Of a stretch of 64,000 nucleotides of DNA, positions 27,536 to 42,079 are shown piece by piece (position 1 is the stretch's first letter; each line of letters opens with the position of its first letter). The position numbers were made by a program, and so were the translations under genes. The stretch comes from Hydra vulgaris (taxonomy: Eukaryota > Cnidaria > Hydrozoa > Anthoathecata > Hydridae), in assembly GCF_038396675.1 (NCBI RefSeq), contig NC_088921.1:41685001-41749000 (forward strand), read 5' to 3'. Below the pieces are notes generated by a model. That model worked only from the letters and a program-made list of their open reading frames with translations. It did no database searches and was not told the DNA's origin.

Positions 27536-27726
27536 AAAATACTTTCTGTTTCTTTTTATCCACAACAAGTTATGTAAATACTTTCTGTTTCTTTTTATCC
27601 ACAACAAGTTATGTAAATACTTTCTGTTTCTTTTTATCCACAACAAGTTATGTAAATACTTTCTGTTTCTTTTTATCCACAACAAGTTATGTAAATACTT
27701 TCTATTACTTTTTATCCACAACAAGT
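27536..27726. repeat. 39-bp minisatellite, five copies
   Basis: Unit AAATACTTTCTGTTTCTTTT plus TATCCACAACAAGTTATGT, 39 bp, repeated five times with only a few changes in the last copy. Because 39 is divisible by three, all frames stay open; one encodes YFLFLFIHNKLCK repeats. No evidence that it is translated. Confidence 0.95.
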
Positions 27727-27969
27727 TTTTAACTAGAGCATCAATTTATTAAAGTATCAAGTAAATTAGGAAAGCTCAAGTTTGATATCCATTCATTTTT
27801 CCAGAATATAGCTAGAAAATAAATTTGATAGATCGCCAACTATACTGTACAACACAGTGGCAACATTTTCAAATATTCAATTTCGCAGCGGGTGAAAGAA
27901 ATCAGCGAAAGTTAACTTTAATTTTAAAAACTAGAATTGTAACCATGAAAACCTTTTGTTTTGCAAAAA

Positions 27970-28190
27970 ATTGCGGTAGTTAGAGTCTGGAAACAACGCT
28001 ACCCCAAAATGTTCGCTGCACCTACCCCAAATATGAAGGAATAAACTAATAAAATATTTTTTTTACTATCTATTACTAAATTTAAATTCATGGACAAGCT
28101 TTACATTTTATTTAATAATCTTTTAGCGTTTGAAAGTCAAGGAACATTTAAAATTTACTATCCCCGTAAATTTTGGAGCGTGGGACAGAG
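27970..28190. mobile_element. Half-copy of fold-back MITE
   Basis: Carries degraded phrases of the left arm of the 24957-25343 MITE: GAGTCTGGAAACAACGC, ACCCCAAATATGAAGG, then ACTATCTATTACTAAATTTA. The opposite arm may be the CCCCGTAAATTTTGG part at 28162. Confidence 0.45.
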
Positions 28191-29340
28191 TAAATCATGA
28201 AATACTTTTAAAAAAACTAGAAAATTATAGTGTTAAAAATAAAAGTTTACTTTAATATATATCATATCTAAATAACAGAAAGCAATTTATACTTAAAAAA
28301 TCAAAAGATTCAAAAAACAACCTAATAACTTGTGAGGTACCCCACATAGATATTTTAGGACCATCATTATTTTTACTTTACATAAACGACTTATATTTAG
28401 CATCAAAAATCTTAAACACATTATTTTGTAATTACTTTATAATTTATTACAACTTATTATAAATAAATTTTTTGTAATGCTAGTACAATAAATTTATTTA
28501 CAATATCTTTTTTTTTTTAATCAAAAGCTTGTTAATTTAAAGCGTCTGCATATTTTATATATCGTATGTTTATAAGTTCTTACTTTATAGACTATAGTAT
28601 ATCATTATTTTTCTTATTTGCAGGTGAAACTAACTTATTTTATTCTCATAGAGATATTGTTATTTTTTTTTTAAATTTTAACGAAGAATTAAATAAGATC
28701 AACGAGTGGTTTATAAGTAACCGAATCTCATTAAATGTAAATAAAACAAAGTTTATCCTATTCCATAAACCAAGTAAAGCCAATAATATTTCTCTTGAAT
28801 TGCTAACTTTTTAAATTAATAACGTAATAGTTAAAAAGAAATTGACTATAAACTTTCTTGAAGTGCTTTTAGATAAAAAACTGTCATGGAAATTCCATAT
28901 TAAATATATCGAAAGTAAGATTTCAAAAAGTATTTCAATGTTATATGGAACAAAACCGTTTTTTAGTAATGAATCTTTAAAAAAATATACATATTTTGTT
29001 TATACATAACTATCTTTCTTACTGTAACGTTGCCTGGGGTAGCACTAATCGCACTAAACTCGAAAAGTTTAATAGCAAAAAAAAACTCTAATATTTTGAA
29101 AAAAACCTCTCTTACGTCAGCTTGGAGCTTTAAATGTTTATAAGATTAATATTCATCTAGTAATATTAATTATGTTTAAAGCAAAATATGATTTATCTCC
29201 AGTAAGCAATCTTAATTTTATGAAATCTCTCATAAATATCAAGTTTTCAGTGAACAGCTTTGTCATTTCCATAAACCATCTTAAGTTAAGCTCGTACTAA
29301 ATTCAATACCCGATATTGAATTTGGTTGGGAAAAATTTTC
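28191..29340 (+). pseudogene. CR1-like LINE reverse transcriptase relic
   Basis: Starts with VNHEILLKKLENYSVKNKSL (RT motif region before the palm), then VPHIDILGPSLFLLYIND (28337-28392). The catalytic block is disrupted by about 200 bp of AT-rich DNA. It resumes with GETNLFYSH (28624), INEWFISNRISLNVNKTKFI (28697-28757) and FLEVLLDKKLSWKFHI, then YCNVAWGSTNRTKLEKF (about 29020-29070). No intact FADD remains. Stops at 28405, 28814 and later. Confidence 0.8.
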
Positions 29341-29998
29341 TTTGTATTTTTAATTAAAAAAAAATTGAACCATTTTGTTGGGAAAAATTTTCTTCGTATT
29401 TTTAATTAAAAACAAGACTTCGTTTTAAACTGCACTTTGGAAAGTTTTAAGGGTGATTCAAAACGGCATATACAAAGATGGACTTCAATTTATTAATTTT
29501 CAAATGAATTTTTTAAAAACAATATAAAAGCTTTTGAATAAAATAAATCATTTGAAATTATTACATCTCTTTAGCCTTTTTTTACTAATTGTTTTCCTTT
29601 TTTTTTTTTTTTAATGTTTTTGTTGATTTTTATTAATCATCCCTAAATACTTAATTTTATTGCATTTTTATTAATAAAACTTAACGCAATTTTTTGTGAT
29701 TTTTTGTGATTATAACCGGCCAGTAAATACTAATTTATAATTCATGTAACATGATTAATAACTAAGTGTGACAAAATCTTTGACACAGCATGGGGGAGAA
29801 AAGTTAAATTAACTGGTAAACAGTATACTTAAATGAAAATTTGGATGTTGCATAAAAGGTAAAAAAAAATACAAGTAATAAATATATGTTTTTTGAATTA
29901 TTTTATTTACATATGTTTTGAGTTTTGTTGCTATAATTGCATTTCTGTTTTAGTAGAAAATAGTATTAAATGCAAAAAGGCAAACAAATAAAAATATA
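29341..29998. other. Intergenic, no supported gene
   Basis: A 60-bp tandem duplication (TTGGGAAAAATTTTCTT(T/C)GTA with TTTTTAATTAAAAA) sits at about 29325-29410. The rest is AT-rich, and no LINE 3' end was resolved. Confidence 0.4.
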
Positions 29999-31265
29999 TT
30001 GGAAAATCTAAAATCAAATGTTATCCTTAAACCAACTTCAAGGATAATAAAAAAACGAAAGCAATTGACAGATTCTAATATGAAACTGGCAATGCAAGCC
30101 ATTTTAAGTGGTATGTCTCAGCGAGAAGTAAGTATAACATATAGTTCCACGATCAACTCTGCAGATCAGACCAAGATCTACAGGGCCGCCAAGAGCCGTC
30201 ACGCCACCTGAGACAGCAACCCTGATTGGCGCCCTTATTTGTCAAAATTTTTCTATATCATAGATGAAGAACCCTTTTTTTTAAGTTTTTTTATTTTATT
30301 TGGCGCCCCTTGGATATCTGTCACCCGGGACTAGCTGTCTTTTTTCGCCCCCCCCCCCGCCGCCTCTCGACGGCACTTGTGATCTATGGAAAGTCTGAAA
30401 TAGGAGCAAAACCAGTGAAAAAGCCAATTCTAGGCAATTTTGAAAATAAACTTATTGATTATGCTGGCAATTGTGCCCAAATGGGAAGTAGTTTTGGCAA
30501 AAAAATATTTATTGATTATGCTGCTAAGTTGGCAAAAAAAACAAAAAATAAATTTTAAAAATGGTAAACCTGGTGAAAGTGGTGGCAAATACTTAAAAAG
30601 AGACATGATTTTGTGAGTCTTCTTTGTCCAGAACCTACAGCTTCTGTGCAACATTAATGTATGGGGAGGACAAAAATTTTAAAATATTTTACAATTTGGG
30701 AAAGACTAATGGCAAATAAGAACTTGTTCGACTAACTAGAATTTTTTTGGAACCAAATTAAAATTTTAGAACTTTCAGCTCACACCAGCAACTGGTTGCA
30801 GTCTTGTGACTGAACAGTGTTTAAGCCACCGAAAAATCCCTATTCTAATGTCTGTCAAACAATGATGAATGACTACCCAGGGGGTCACGGTTTCACATTC
30901 TAACTTTTGCGGTTTATCTTCAAAAGTAAGGAAATGTGCCATGACTCATTCAATTATATACTCAGGATTTCGTGCTTGTGGAATTTATTCTTTTAATTCA
31001 AATGCAATTAGGGCATCTGAATTAAAAGAATAAATAGGCATACATCCTAAATATCTGGTATAGTTTAGTTTCAGATGTTGCTCAGGCTCAGATGTTCTCA
31101 CTTATCCTTCACCACAAATTAAACAAAGCAATATTAACTCAAAAAGTTCTAATTTAAAGTTTTTTGTTCTCACATCAGAGGAAGCTTACAACGCGAAACT
31201 TGAAGAGCTGTAATATTAGCTCATGAAAAAAGAAATTGAAAAACAAAAGAATTTAAAAAATTAAA
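29999..31265 (+). pseudogene. pogo-like transposase with psq/CENP-B domains, split by MITE
   Basis: An N-terminal psq-type helix-turn-helix, KKRKQLTDSNMKLAMQAILS (30050-30108), is interrupted at 30179 by a 201-bp MITE. It continues at 30381 as YGKSEIGAKPVKKPILG and a CENP-B HTH (LIDYAGNCAQMGSSFGKKIF, then KF…WW). The PEPTASVQH block follows near 30630. Degraded C-terminal pieces are FRACGIYSFNSNAI (about 30967) and SEEAYNAKLEEL (about 31179-31212). The central DDE core is largely missing. Relatives occur in Tigger/jerky-type proteins. Confidence 0.75.
30180..30380. mobile_element. 201-bp MITE inside pogo gene
   Basis: Ends ACAGGGCCGCCAAGAGCC and, on the complement, ACAAGTGCCGTCGAGAGGCG are imperfect inverted repeats. 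GATCT flanks both sides (30175-30179 and 30381-30385). Removing element plus one GATCT rejoins TKIYGKSEIG in frame. The interior includes a run of C at 30350-30359. hAT-like by termini, but the 5-bp duplication is short for hAT. Confidence 0.8.
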
Positions 31266-31581
31266 ATGGAAAATTGCAATAAAAAGAAGTTTGCTCGATT
31301 ATGCAATAAAAAAGTTTTTTTACTTTTTATTGAGGTTTATTAACTGTATTATAGTTCATATTGATTCATTATGGCATATAATGAATCAATATGAAAAAAT
31401 TATCTTGATTTTATGCTGTTTTTTTATTTTCTAAATAATTGCATTATAATAAATGAATTTACAGTGCTCTATTAACCTGTTCAATGTGTTTCCCACTTAC
31501 TGACCGATGGCCAATAAATGGTTAAGATGGCCAGAATTTTGTAAAATTGTTTATCTTTTTATCTGCATTATATATAGTTTA

Positions 31582-31583
<2 letters not shown>
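31266..31583. other. Intergenic, no supported gene
   Basis: AT-rich. Contains the palindrome-like ATTGATTCATTATGGCATAT/ATAATGAATCAATATG near 31359-31392 (stem about 15 bp). Confidence 0.4.

Positions 31584-31668
<85 letters not shown>
31584..31668. repeat. (TA)n microsatellite
   Basis: 85 bp of uninterrupted TA. Confidence 0.95.
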
Positions 31669-31671
<3 letters not shown>

Positions 31672-32085
31672 AATGAAAATGCAAAAGTATATACAAAAGT
31701 TACAACAAAATAAAATTAAAGCAGATAGGGGCTTAAAGAAGATAAGTATAACATTACGTTATCGTAATCTTTTTATATTAAATCGTATCTTTTCATATTG
31801 TATCATAATGGTATAAAGCTCGTATAAAAAAATATAATAATAATAAAGTTACCGTTAAAATAGTCAAACAAAAATAAATAAATAAAATGAAAACTTTTTT
31901 TATGATCATCAAATCTTAAAAATTTCTTTTTTTGTTTGAAATTTAAATGAATATAAGGACTTCACCATAACTTTATATTCTATTTGATAGACATTTCATA
32001 TAATAGATCCTAGATATGATATACAATATTCGGAGAGTTTAATACATTTCCGATGCAATTTATAGTTGTTTTTTTTCATTTTATA
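31669..32085. other. Intergenic, no supported gene
   Basis: AT-rich, no feature recognised. Confidence 0.4.
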
Positions 32086-32649
32086 CTTCCTCCGTCTGGA
32101 AATATGGTATACATTTTAGCGATTTTTGTTGTCCGGAAATATGGTATACATTTGCGAAAAAATGACAAGTATTTTATATTAACTTTATTTGAAAGATTTT
32201 AATTAAGTAAGAATGAATTTTTTCACTCGAAATTTGATTTGGTTTTATTGTACGCTTCTTTGGAACATACGCAGTCGCAACTTCATTGATTGCACCGTGT
32301 TTTAGCTTATTCTCCTTCATCTGCTGTAATAATTTTTCTAACATACCTTGACGTTGTTCTTTGGTTAATTATTTATATTTAGAATCCCTTCTTTCTAAGT
32401 TTAACAAATTTCCTTCAGAATTTTCCATACTCGTCTTGCAACGGTGTTAATTTTATTTGTCTCAAGAAACACTGATGTTTGAGCGTTAAGTTTTTAATTA
32501 AGAATGATATTGCTTACGTCAAATATTTCAGGTTATATTGTCATGAGTATTTAATATAACAATGTAATGACAGTTGCCAATTTACTTTTATAATCACGAT
32601 AATCTACAATTTTTGTTGAAATGTATACCATATTTCCGGACGGAGGGAG
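32086..32649 (-). mobile_element. Mariner-type element with Stowaway-like ends
   Basis: Inverted ends CTTCCTCCGTCTGGAAATAT and, on the complement, CTCCCTCCGTCCGGAAATAT extend through ATGGTATACATTT, about 33 bp, and are flanked by TA on both sides (32084-32085, 32650-32651). CTCCCTCCGT with a TA target is the signature of Stowaway/plant-type mariners. On the minus strand the interior holds a start-like MENSEGNLLNLERRDSKYK (about 32428-32372) and then LTKEQRQGMLEKLLQQMKEN, KLKHGAINEVATAYV, which resembles the N-terminal helix-turn-helix of such transposases. The catalytic domain is deleted (564 bp in total). An extra inner copy of GTCCGGAAATATGGTATAC lies at 32131. Confidence 0.8.
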
Positions 32650-32651
32650 TA

Positions 32652-33159
32652 TTATATTATACAATTTGCGATTCAGATTTATTTCAAACTTGTTGTTGAA
32701 GTTTGCTGGGAAGAGATTGTTGTAGTATTTACAGCAATGCATTTTGAAATTACAATGCTTAACAACACTATTACGTTTGCTGCTACAATATCTTTTATAT
32801 AGATTAAATATTTTCAACGACAATCACGAACAAATCCCAAGTAGCCCAGTTTACATGTCAGTCTCAATGCCAGATCCCATGTCCAATTCCAAATCAGAAC
32901 CTGGGCTCAGGCTCTGATTTGTGATTCAGTTTCTGTTCCCATGGGAACAAACACTTCTTCCCAAAAACCTGTAACCTGCAGGTCAAATTCTTTTTTTGAC
33001 TAAAAATCCTTGACCCCAAAAACCCTTATTTTTTTGAGGCATAGTGGAGCATTTGCCTCAGAAAAAGGAAATATTTTTTTATTTTTAGTTCGGAATCTCC
33101 ATAAAATAATATATATTATTCTAATGCTGTAAATATCAAAAACACTGCGAATAAACGAA
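32652..33159. other. Upstream of RPS10, no supported gene
   Basis: The minus-strand frame reaching 32823 is a chance run. 32840-33010 is relatively GC-rich with CAGAACCTGGGCTCAGG-type simple patterns. No element recognised. Confidence 0.4.
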
Positions 33160-33572
33160 TGCCATCAGTCGGCGCCGTAAATTTTGATTGTAAATGGTAG
33201 TCAGAAAAACGATACTTTCTTTTGCTTCATCGGCGACCTAAAGAAGGATCGTGAAGTAGGAACCTTGTTTAATCTGAAATTATCTAGCCGATTGCGAGGG
33301 CTCGCGTTAATTTTATGAAGTTTATGAACTCCTTTTTGTCCATGGTTAAAAATATTTTTTGTTTGTTAAACAATCTGTCAAAAACTTAAAAGTTTAAGTA
33401 GGGATATAATGTACAATAAAATTTGTTCCCCTTTAATAAGGTCTAGTCTGGATTTTTTTCGGTTATTGTTATAAAGGTACATTACATATCTAATTGGCCT
33501 CAAATCTAGCAATATCTAATGTCGCAAAACTTCATATACTGATATTCTATACCTAAAATAATTTTAATTCAG
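33160..33572 (+). promoter_or_regulatory. RPS10: Probable RPS10 promoter, 5' leader and first intron
   Basis: A GC-richer patch (ATGCCATCAGTCGGCGCCGT at 33160) and a pyrimidine tract ACTTTCTTTTGCTTCATCGG (33213-33232) resemble the start of ribosomal-protein mRNAs, which often begin with a 5' TOP tract. CGTGAAGTAGGAA near 33250 may be a splice donor. The acceptor TTTTAATTCAG ends at 33572, one base before the ATG. The leader exon is inferred; trans-splicing of a spliced leader to this acceptor is an alternative. Confidence 0.4.
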
Positions 33573-33573
33573 G

Positions 33574-37291
<3,718 letters not shown>

Positions 37292-37295
37292 ACTC

Positions 37296-37301
37296 AATAA
37301 A
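37296..37301 (+). promoter_or_regulatory. RPS10: RPS10 poly(A) signal
   Basis: AATAAA starts five bases after the stop codon, giving a very short 3' UTR as is usual for ribosomal-protein genes; T-rich sequence follows. Confidence 0.7.
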
Positions 37302-37652
37302 ATAAAAAAATATATTTTTTACGTTTTTTTTTAACCTGTCTATTCCCCTCTTTGATTTTTTTTGCATTTAAAAAAAAACTCATTTATTTCCAAAGCAATT
37401 TTTGTAGTCAATTTAAAAAAAATCATTTTATCGTTACACAGATTGATTCTCTAGGACCTATTGCTTGGGGATAGTCCATAAATTACACAACGCTAAATTT
37501 ATCTGCTGAAGTAGGAGATCCTATGCTCTTTTACATTAAACTTAGTGCGCTATTTTGATTTTTCATATAACTTAGAACAGGGTGGTCTAGCGGTCCTTAA
37601 AACCTGGAAATGTCCTGGTATTTAATAATCCCTGAGAAAATAAGTAAAAACA
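37302..37652. other. Intergenic with possible element ends
   Basis: GGGGATAGTCCATAAATTACACAACGCT at about 37468 resembles a terminal motif found in several animal DNA transposons, and CAGGGTGGTCTAGCGG at 37578 another. Neither is paired. Confidence 0.35.
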
Positions 37653-37714
37653 CCAGGATTTATTGCTAGGGGTGTTTCACATCGCGGAGAAACACCCCTA
37701 GCAATAAATCCTGG
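37653..37714. repeat. Perfect 25-bp inverted repeat, 12-nt loop
   Basis: CCAGGATTTATTGCTAGGGG plus TGTTT (37653-37677) is exactly complementary to 37690-37714. Size and perfect pairing resemble a miRNA precursor or an ultra-short fold-back element. Lies 360 bp downstream of RPS10. Confidence 0.9.
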
Positions 37715-39258
37715 AATTCTTTGAACTTCTTTCTGAATTATTTCGTTATCATGCTTTTACCAGATATATCAATTTTTCGTAGATATTGAATTCCATTATG
37801 TATTCTCTAAAATTATATATAAATCGGTCCAGCCGACTATCAAAGATCTGTAATTTCCAATTAAATAATACGGGTTTGAGTAAAGTGATGCCACTTTTCT
37901 TTAAGACAGCTTATTTAACTGAAATTCAACTGAAACGTTCACATTCTGACAACACAATATCGTCAAGGTTTTGCATTAAGAAAACTGTGGTTACCTTATT
38001 AATTTTACATGCTATCGTGACCAGCGTTTCTCTAATTATTCAGAGCATCCCCAAACTTTGTTCTGTCACATGATAAGAGCATGAGTGTTTAAAGAGCCAT
38101 ATTTACTCATTCCTCAGACGCTCTAATTCACAAAATTTACTTGACGAACTCATTGAAGATAAGACAACAGATAGGCTTGATCTTGATAACTAATTTAAGT
38201 ATCAATGGGTTGTCATTATACCAATTGGGAGATTTTGAAAATTTTAGATTAACATAGGAAGAATATTGTGGTATAGTTATTATGGGGAAGTGCAGTTAGC
38301 GCATTGTTTATGGTGCCTTACAGGCAGCAATAATATATAGATAATATGTATATATATTAGGGTGATGACTTTTTAACTTTTATTCTTAATAATCATTTCC
38401 TGTAACAGGAATATTTAACTTTTGCTTTTTATTGACCTATATTCTAACAAAATATTGAAAAAATTTACGCACAAACCTAATGTAATATAGACCATTTTAG
38501 CGTAATATATATTTGTTTCAACAATATTTACACATAATATAAGTCATTAAACCAACTTGTAAAATAATTTATATACTACATATTATTATAGAGAAAGGCT
38601 CGTACCCTGGGGGAATCGTTGGGTGCAATCAACCCCCCTCTTTGTACCAAGTGGTCTTTGTTTCACACAAATTTGGTTATAAAAACTAGCAAAATATTTA
38701 TTTTTTAATCTAAACTTCTTCGTTTTACAAAAACGAGCCCCCTAAAAAACCTAGCAGTACTGCCCCAAGAGAATTGTTTGGAATTTTCCAGAATATTGTA
38801 TAACGTTATGCTTTCGACAAACTCCTGCAGAGTTGTAAAATTTTCTTAAGCTAATTTGCAGTGCCGTATAAACTGTAATATAAGACTACTAGCGCTGCAG
38901 AAAGAAACAAAACTTTAGTGCATTGAATGAATTGTTTTGCAAAGAGAATGAGAACCTGTATAAACTGCAAATTAAGTGCAAAGGCCAGACTGGTTATTTC
39001 ACTGGGAAATCTGCAGTCAATTGTTCCGCGCTGAAGATTTTGAAGAACTATCTACAGTGTAGAATGACTATTCTAAAGGTCTCAGATGCTTGCAAAACCA
39101 CTGGAAAATATTCAAATCTCCAATCGACAACGCCCGAAGCAACCAGTGCTGTGAGCGTGCGATCGAAGTTTTCCAAGACCTGTATGACTCTTTAATAAAA
39201 GCTCATGAAAAAATGGCACAGGGAAATAAGATTGTATAAAAGTCATTAGCCTAATATT
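37715..39258. other. Intergenic, no supported gene
   Basis: Two moderate frames, 37786-38073 and 38923-39195, match no family I know and show no splice context. A G/C-rich patch at 38590-38640 (CTCGTACCCTGGGGG) resembles a hAT-type terminus. Confidence 0.4.
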
Positions 39259-39657
<399 letters not shown>

Positions 39658-40019
39658 AAATACTTGAACATCTCTGAAATGCTAAGTTCTATTCATTTTT
39701 TACCAGAAATATATATATAATTAGAATTTAAGAAAGTATACATAAGCATATTATCATGCTATTCCAAAATTTACAAAAAAGATGCCTATTGAAGTATTCT
39801 TTAGGGAAGAATGCTTCATTTTTGTCTCCAAATGCAATGGTTTAAAACAAGGAATTATCCACCCTGAAGTTCAAGGGTCTTGCTTAGAGCTTAAGTGCAT
39901 TAAAATGGCTTTCAACTGACGATGCTGATAATCAAAACAACAATTTGATGAGTTTTTTGGTGCAGAATGTGTTCTGTAGAGTCTTGTATTAATAGAGTCT
40001 TTGAATTGATAGTAAAGTA
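39658..40019. other. Intergenic, no supported gene
   Basis: No gene seen between the microsatellite and the mariner element. Confidence 0.4.
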
Positions 40020-41326
40020 ACGGGTGGCCTAAGATAAATGGCATAGGTAGTATTTTTATTATAACTTTGTTATTTTTTAAGATAGAAAAGTGAATTTTTT
40101 TTAAAAAAGATTTATTATTAAATTCTCTACAAAAAGACACGATTTAATGGAAATAATTGTAAAATGATTTCATGTAATAAATGTAAAAAATGCATTATTT
40201 AATATAAATAGTCTCCATTATTTTTTGACATGCGATATAAGCGATTGGTCCAACTAGTACGAGTTATTAAAGCTACATTAACTCTAATGTTTTTTACAGC
40301 TTGTTTAAGTTCTTGAATTAATTTTAATTTTGATTTAATTTTGTTCCATTTCATTTGGTGAACGAGTTCATCCCATACTGAGTAATCTAAAGGATTGAGA
40401 TCGGGGGAATTTGGAGGCCAGTGGTTTTTGTCAATAAAAGCAGGAAAATTATCATGATACCATTGTTGAGTTAAATGATGCGTATGTGAGGTTGCATATT
40501 TCAAGGCCACTAGCAACACTTTTTTTATATACCAGTCATGATTTACTGTATCTTTGTCCAAAATAACCAGTGGTGTAACACCTTTTGAACAAGCTCCCAA
40601 CCAAACCATTACCTTTTGAGGGAATTTTTGTTTCTGTTTAATACCTCCATCTTTATCAGCTTCATTACGATTAGTGGACCATATGCGATCATTTTGGGCA
40701 TTGTACATACCATTTAAATTTTCATCTGAAAACAGAATTTTCAGTGTTTGTTTTTTTCGAAAATGGTATCTTATCCAATTAGCAAATTTAGTTCTCTTGA
40801 CTTTTTGACCATTTATAAGCAGTGGTTCAACTCTGTGTTTGTATGCCTTAAAATTGAGATCCTTTTGAATATTCTTTTAACACTGGTTCTGGAGATATTG
40901 AGTTCATTAGCTAATTTTTGAGATGAAATACTCTTTTTACGTTTCAGAGGACTTCTAACTTTTTGAATGTTTGCATTTGTTCGAACTGATCTTGGACCAC
41001 CTGATAGACATTTCAACTCAATAGAGCCTGTCTCTTTTATTATTTGACACCACCGATTTATTGTACGAAACCCAATGACACCCTTAATAGCAGCAAATAT
41101 TTTTGACGGACCATCACCATTTTGGTATTTAGAAAGTACAAGCTTAAGCAAATCTTTAGATTTCATTATCTACAAATAAAATTAAAAACCATAAAACAAA
41201 GCCATCAAGACAGATTTATAGAGAATTTAATAATAAATCTTTAAAAAAAAATTCGCTGTTCTAGCTAAAAAAATAACAAAGTTATAATAAAAATACTACC
41301 TATGCCATTTATCTTGGGCCACCCGT
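40020..41326 (-). mobile_element. Full-length mariner-like element
   Basis: Inverted ends ACGGGTGGCC(T/C)AAGATAAAT extend for about 110 bp (40020-40130 and 41216-41326) and are flanked by TA (40018-40019, 41327-41328). At 1307 bp with one transposase gene it has typical mariner architecture, apart from unusually long inverted repeats. Confidence 0.9.
40199..41166 (-). pseudogene. mariner-like transposase, damaged
   Basis: Minus strand, starting MKSKDLLKLVLSKYQNGDG. Paired helix-turn-helix domains follow (IFAAIKGVIGFRTINRWCQI; SISSQKLANELNISRTSVKR). The first catalytic block is ILFSDENLNG. WPPNSPDLNPLDYSVWDEL carries the third acidic residue as Asp, the DD(n)D mariner pattern. One single-base frameshift lies near 40860. 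The segment between ALKYA and TSHTHH lacks the usual QDG/QDN block with the second catalytic Asp, so the protein would be inactive even if the frame were intact. Confidence 0.85.
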
Positions 41327-41328
41327 TA

Positions 41329-41654
41329 TATTTGTTTGCAATATTTTTTTTTTTTTTTTCTTTTTTCTTTAATATTTTGCCGTTTAAAAATATTACAATA
41401 ACCAATTATATTTTACAATTTTTACATTAGTAACGACAGGACTTCTAGAAGGTTATGTGGATCTTGTCATGAATATTTGTCATATTTACAATATGTATTG
41501 TATATGTAGAGTCTTTGAGTTGATAATAAATAAATTTGAGTCCTTTAATCAATTATCTGATTTTGTTGGTAAATTTATTGGTGTCTATTTGCACAAAACT
41601 CAAAAGTATTCAGTATTGTGAAAGGTCAGTACTATCATTTTTGTTTTCTCATAG
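41329..41654. other. Intergenic, no supported gene
   Basis: Poly(T) run near 41341-41360, otherwise AT-rich. Confidence 0.4.
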
Positions 41655-42075
41655 CCAATAGGCAATAGAACGAGGATTTAGTGTTAACAAGAAGTTGTTA
41701 GAAGAAAATCTACAAGAAAGATCTCTAGTTTCCAAAAGAATAGTTTATGACCATATCAATTCCCATGACATTGTTATTCATCAGTATGAGCTTCCCAGTA
41801 ATCTTTTAAAAAGCTGAAGGTTAGCATAAAATAGGTGCAACCAGTGTTGAAGGAAAACAAGAATCAGTTAAAGGTAGGCGAAGTAAAGTAAGAAACTTAA
41901 ATTGATTGATGAAGAATTTGTAATTATAATAAAACAGAAAATTTTTTCTTTCAAAATGCATCAAAGTTCTAAAGACTGATGCTGACAAGTTAAGCATTGA
42001 AGTTGAAACTTCACTATCCTTACGAAAGCAAATTTCTTTAGAAACACAATTTTTGAAAAAGAACTGATAATTAAC
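41655..42075 (+). pseudogene. hAT-like C-terminal relic
   Basis: QAIERGFSVNKKLLEENLQE then RSLVSKRIVYDHI (41665-41760) matches the ERGFS…N block of a hAT-derived protein type common in cnidarians. A later coiled part, KVLKTDADKLSIEVETSLSL (about 41966-42030), fits the region that follows it. Stops and frameshifts lie between. An AG acceptor-like site precedes the first block at about 41656. Confidence 0.45.
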
Positions 42076-42079
42076 AGGG

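Noticed and set aside
27536..27726. CRISPR-like array
   Set aside because: Units are contiguous with no unique spacers; a eukaryotic minisatellite.
27399..27752. 117-residue frame with five LCKYFLFLFIHNK repeats
   Set aside because: Only the 39-bp minisatellite keeps it open; the opposite strand is open too, and no gene context was found.
37460..37500. GTCCATAAATTACACAACGC as an element end
   Set aside because: Familiar terminal-like motif, but no inverted partner or target duplication found.
37786..38073. 95-residue frame downstream of RPS10
   Set aside because: No family resemblance; codon use looks random.
38923..39195. 90-residue frame MNELFCKENENLYKLQIKCK…
   Set aside because: Not recognised, no splice context, runs into sequence beside a microsatellite.
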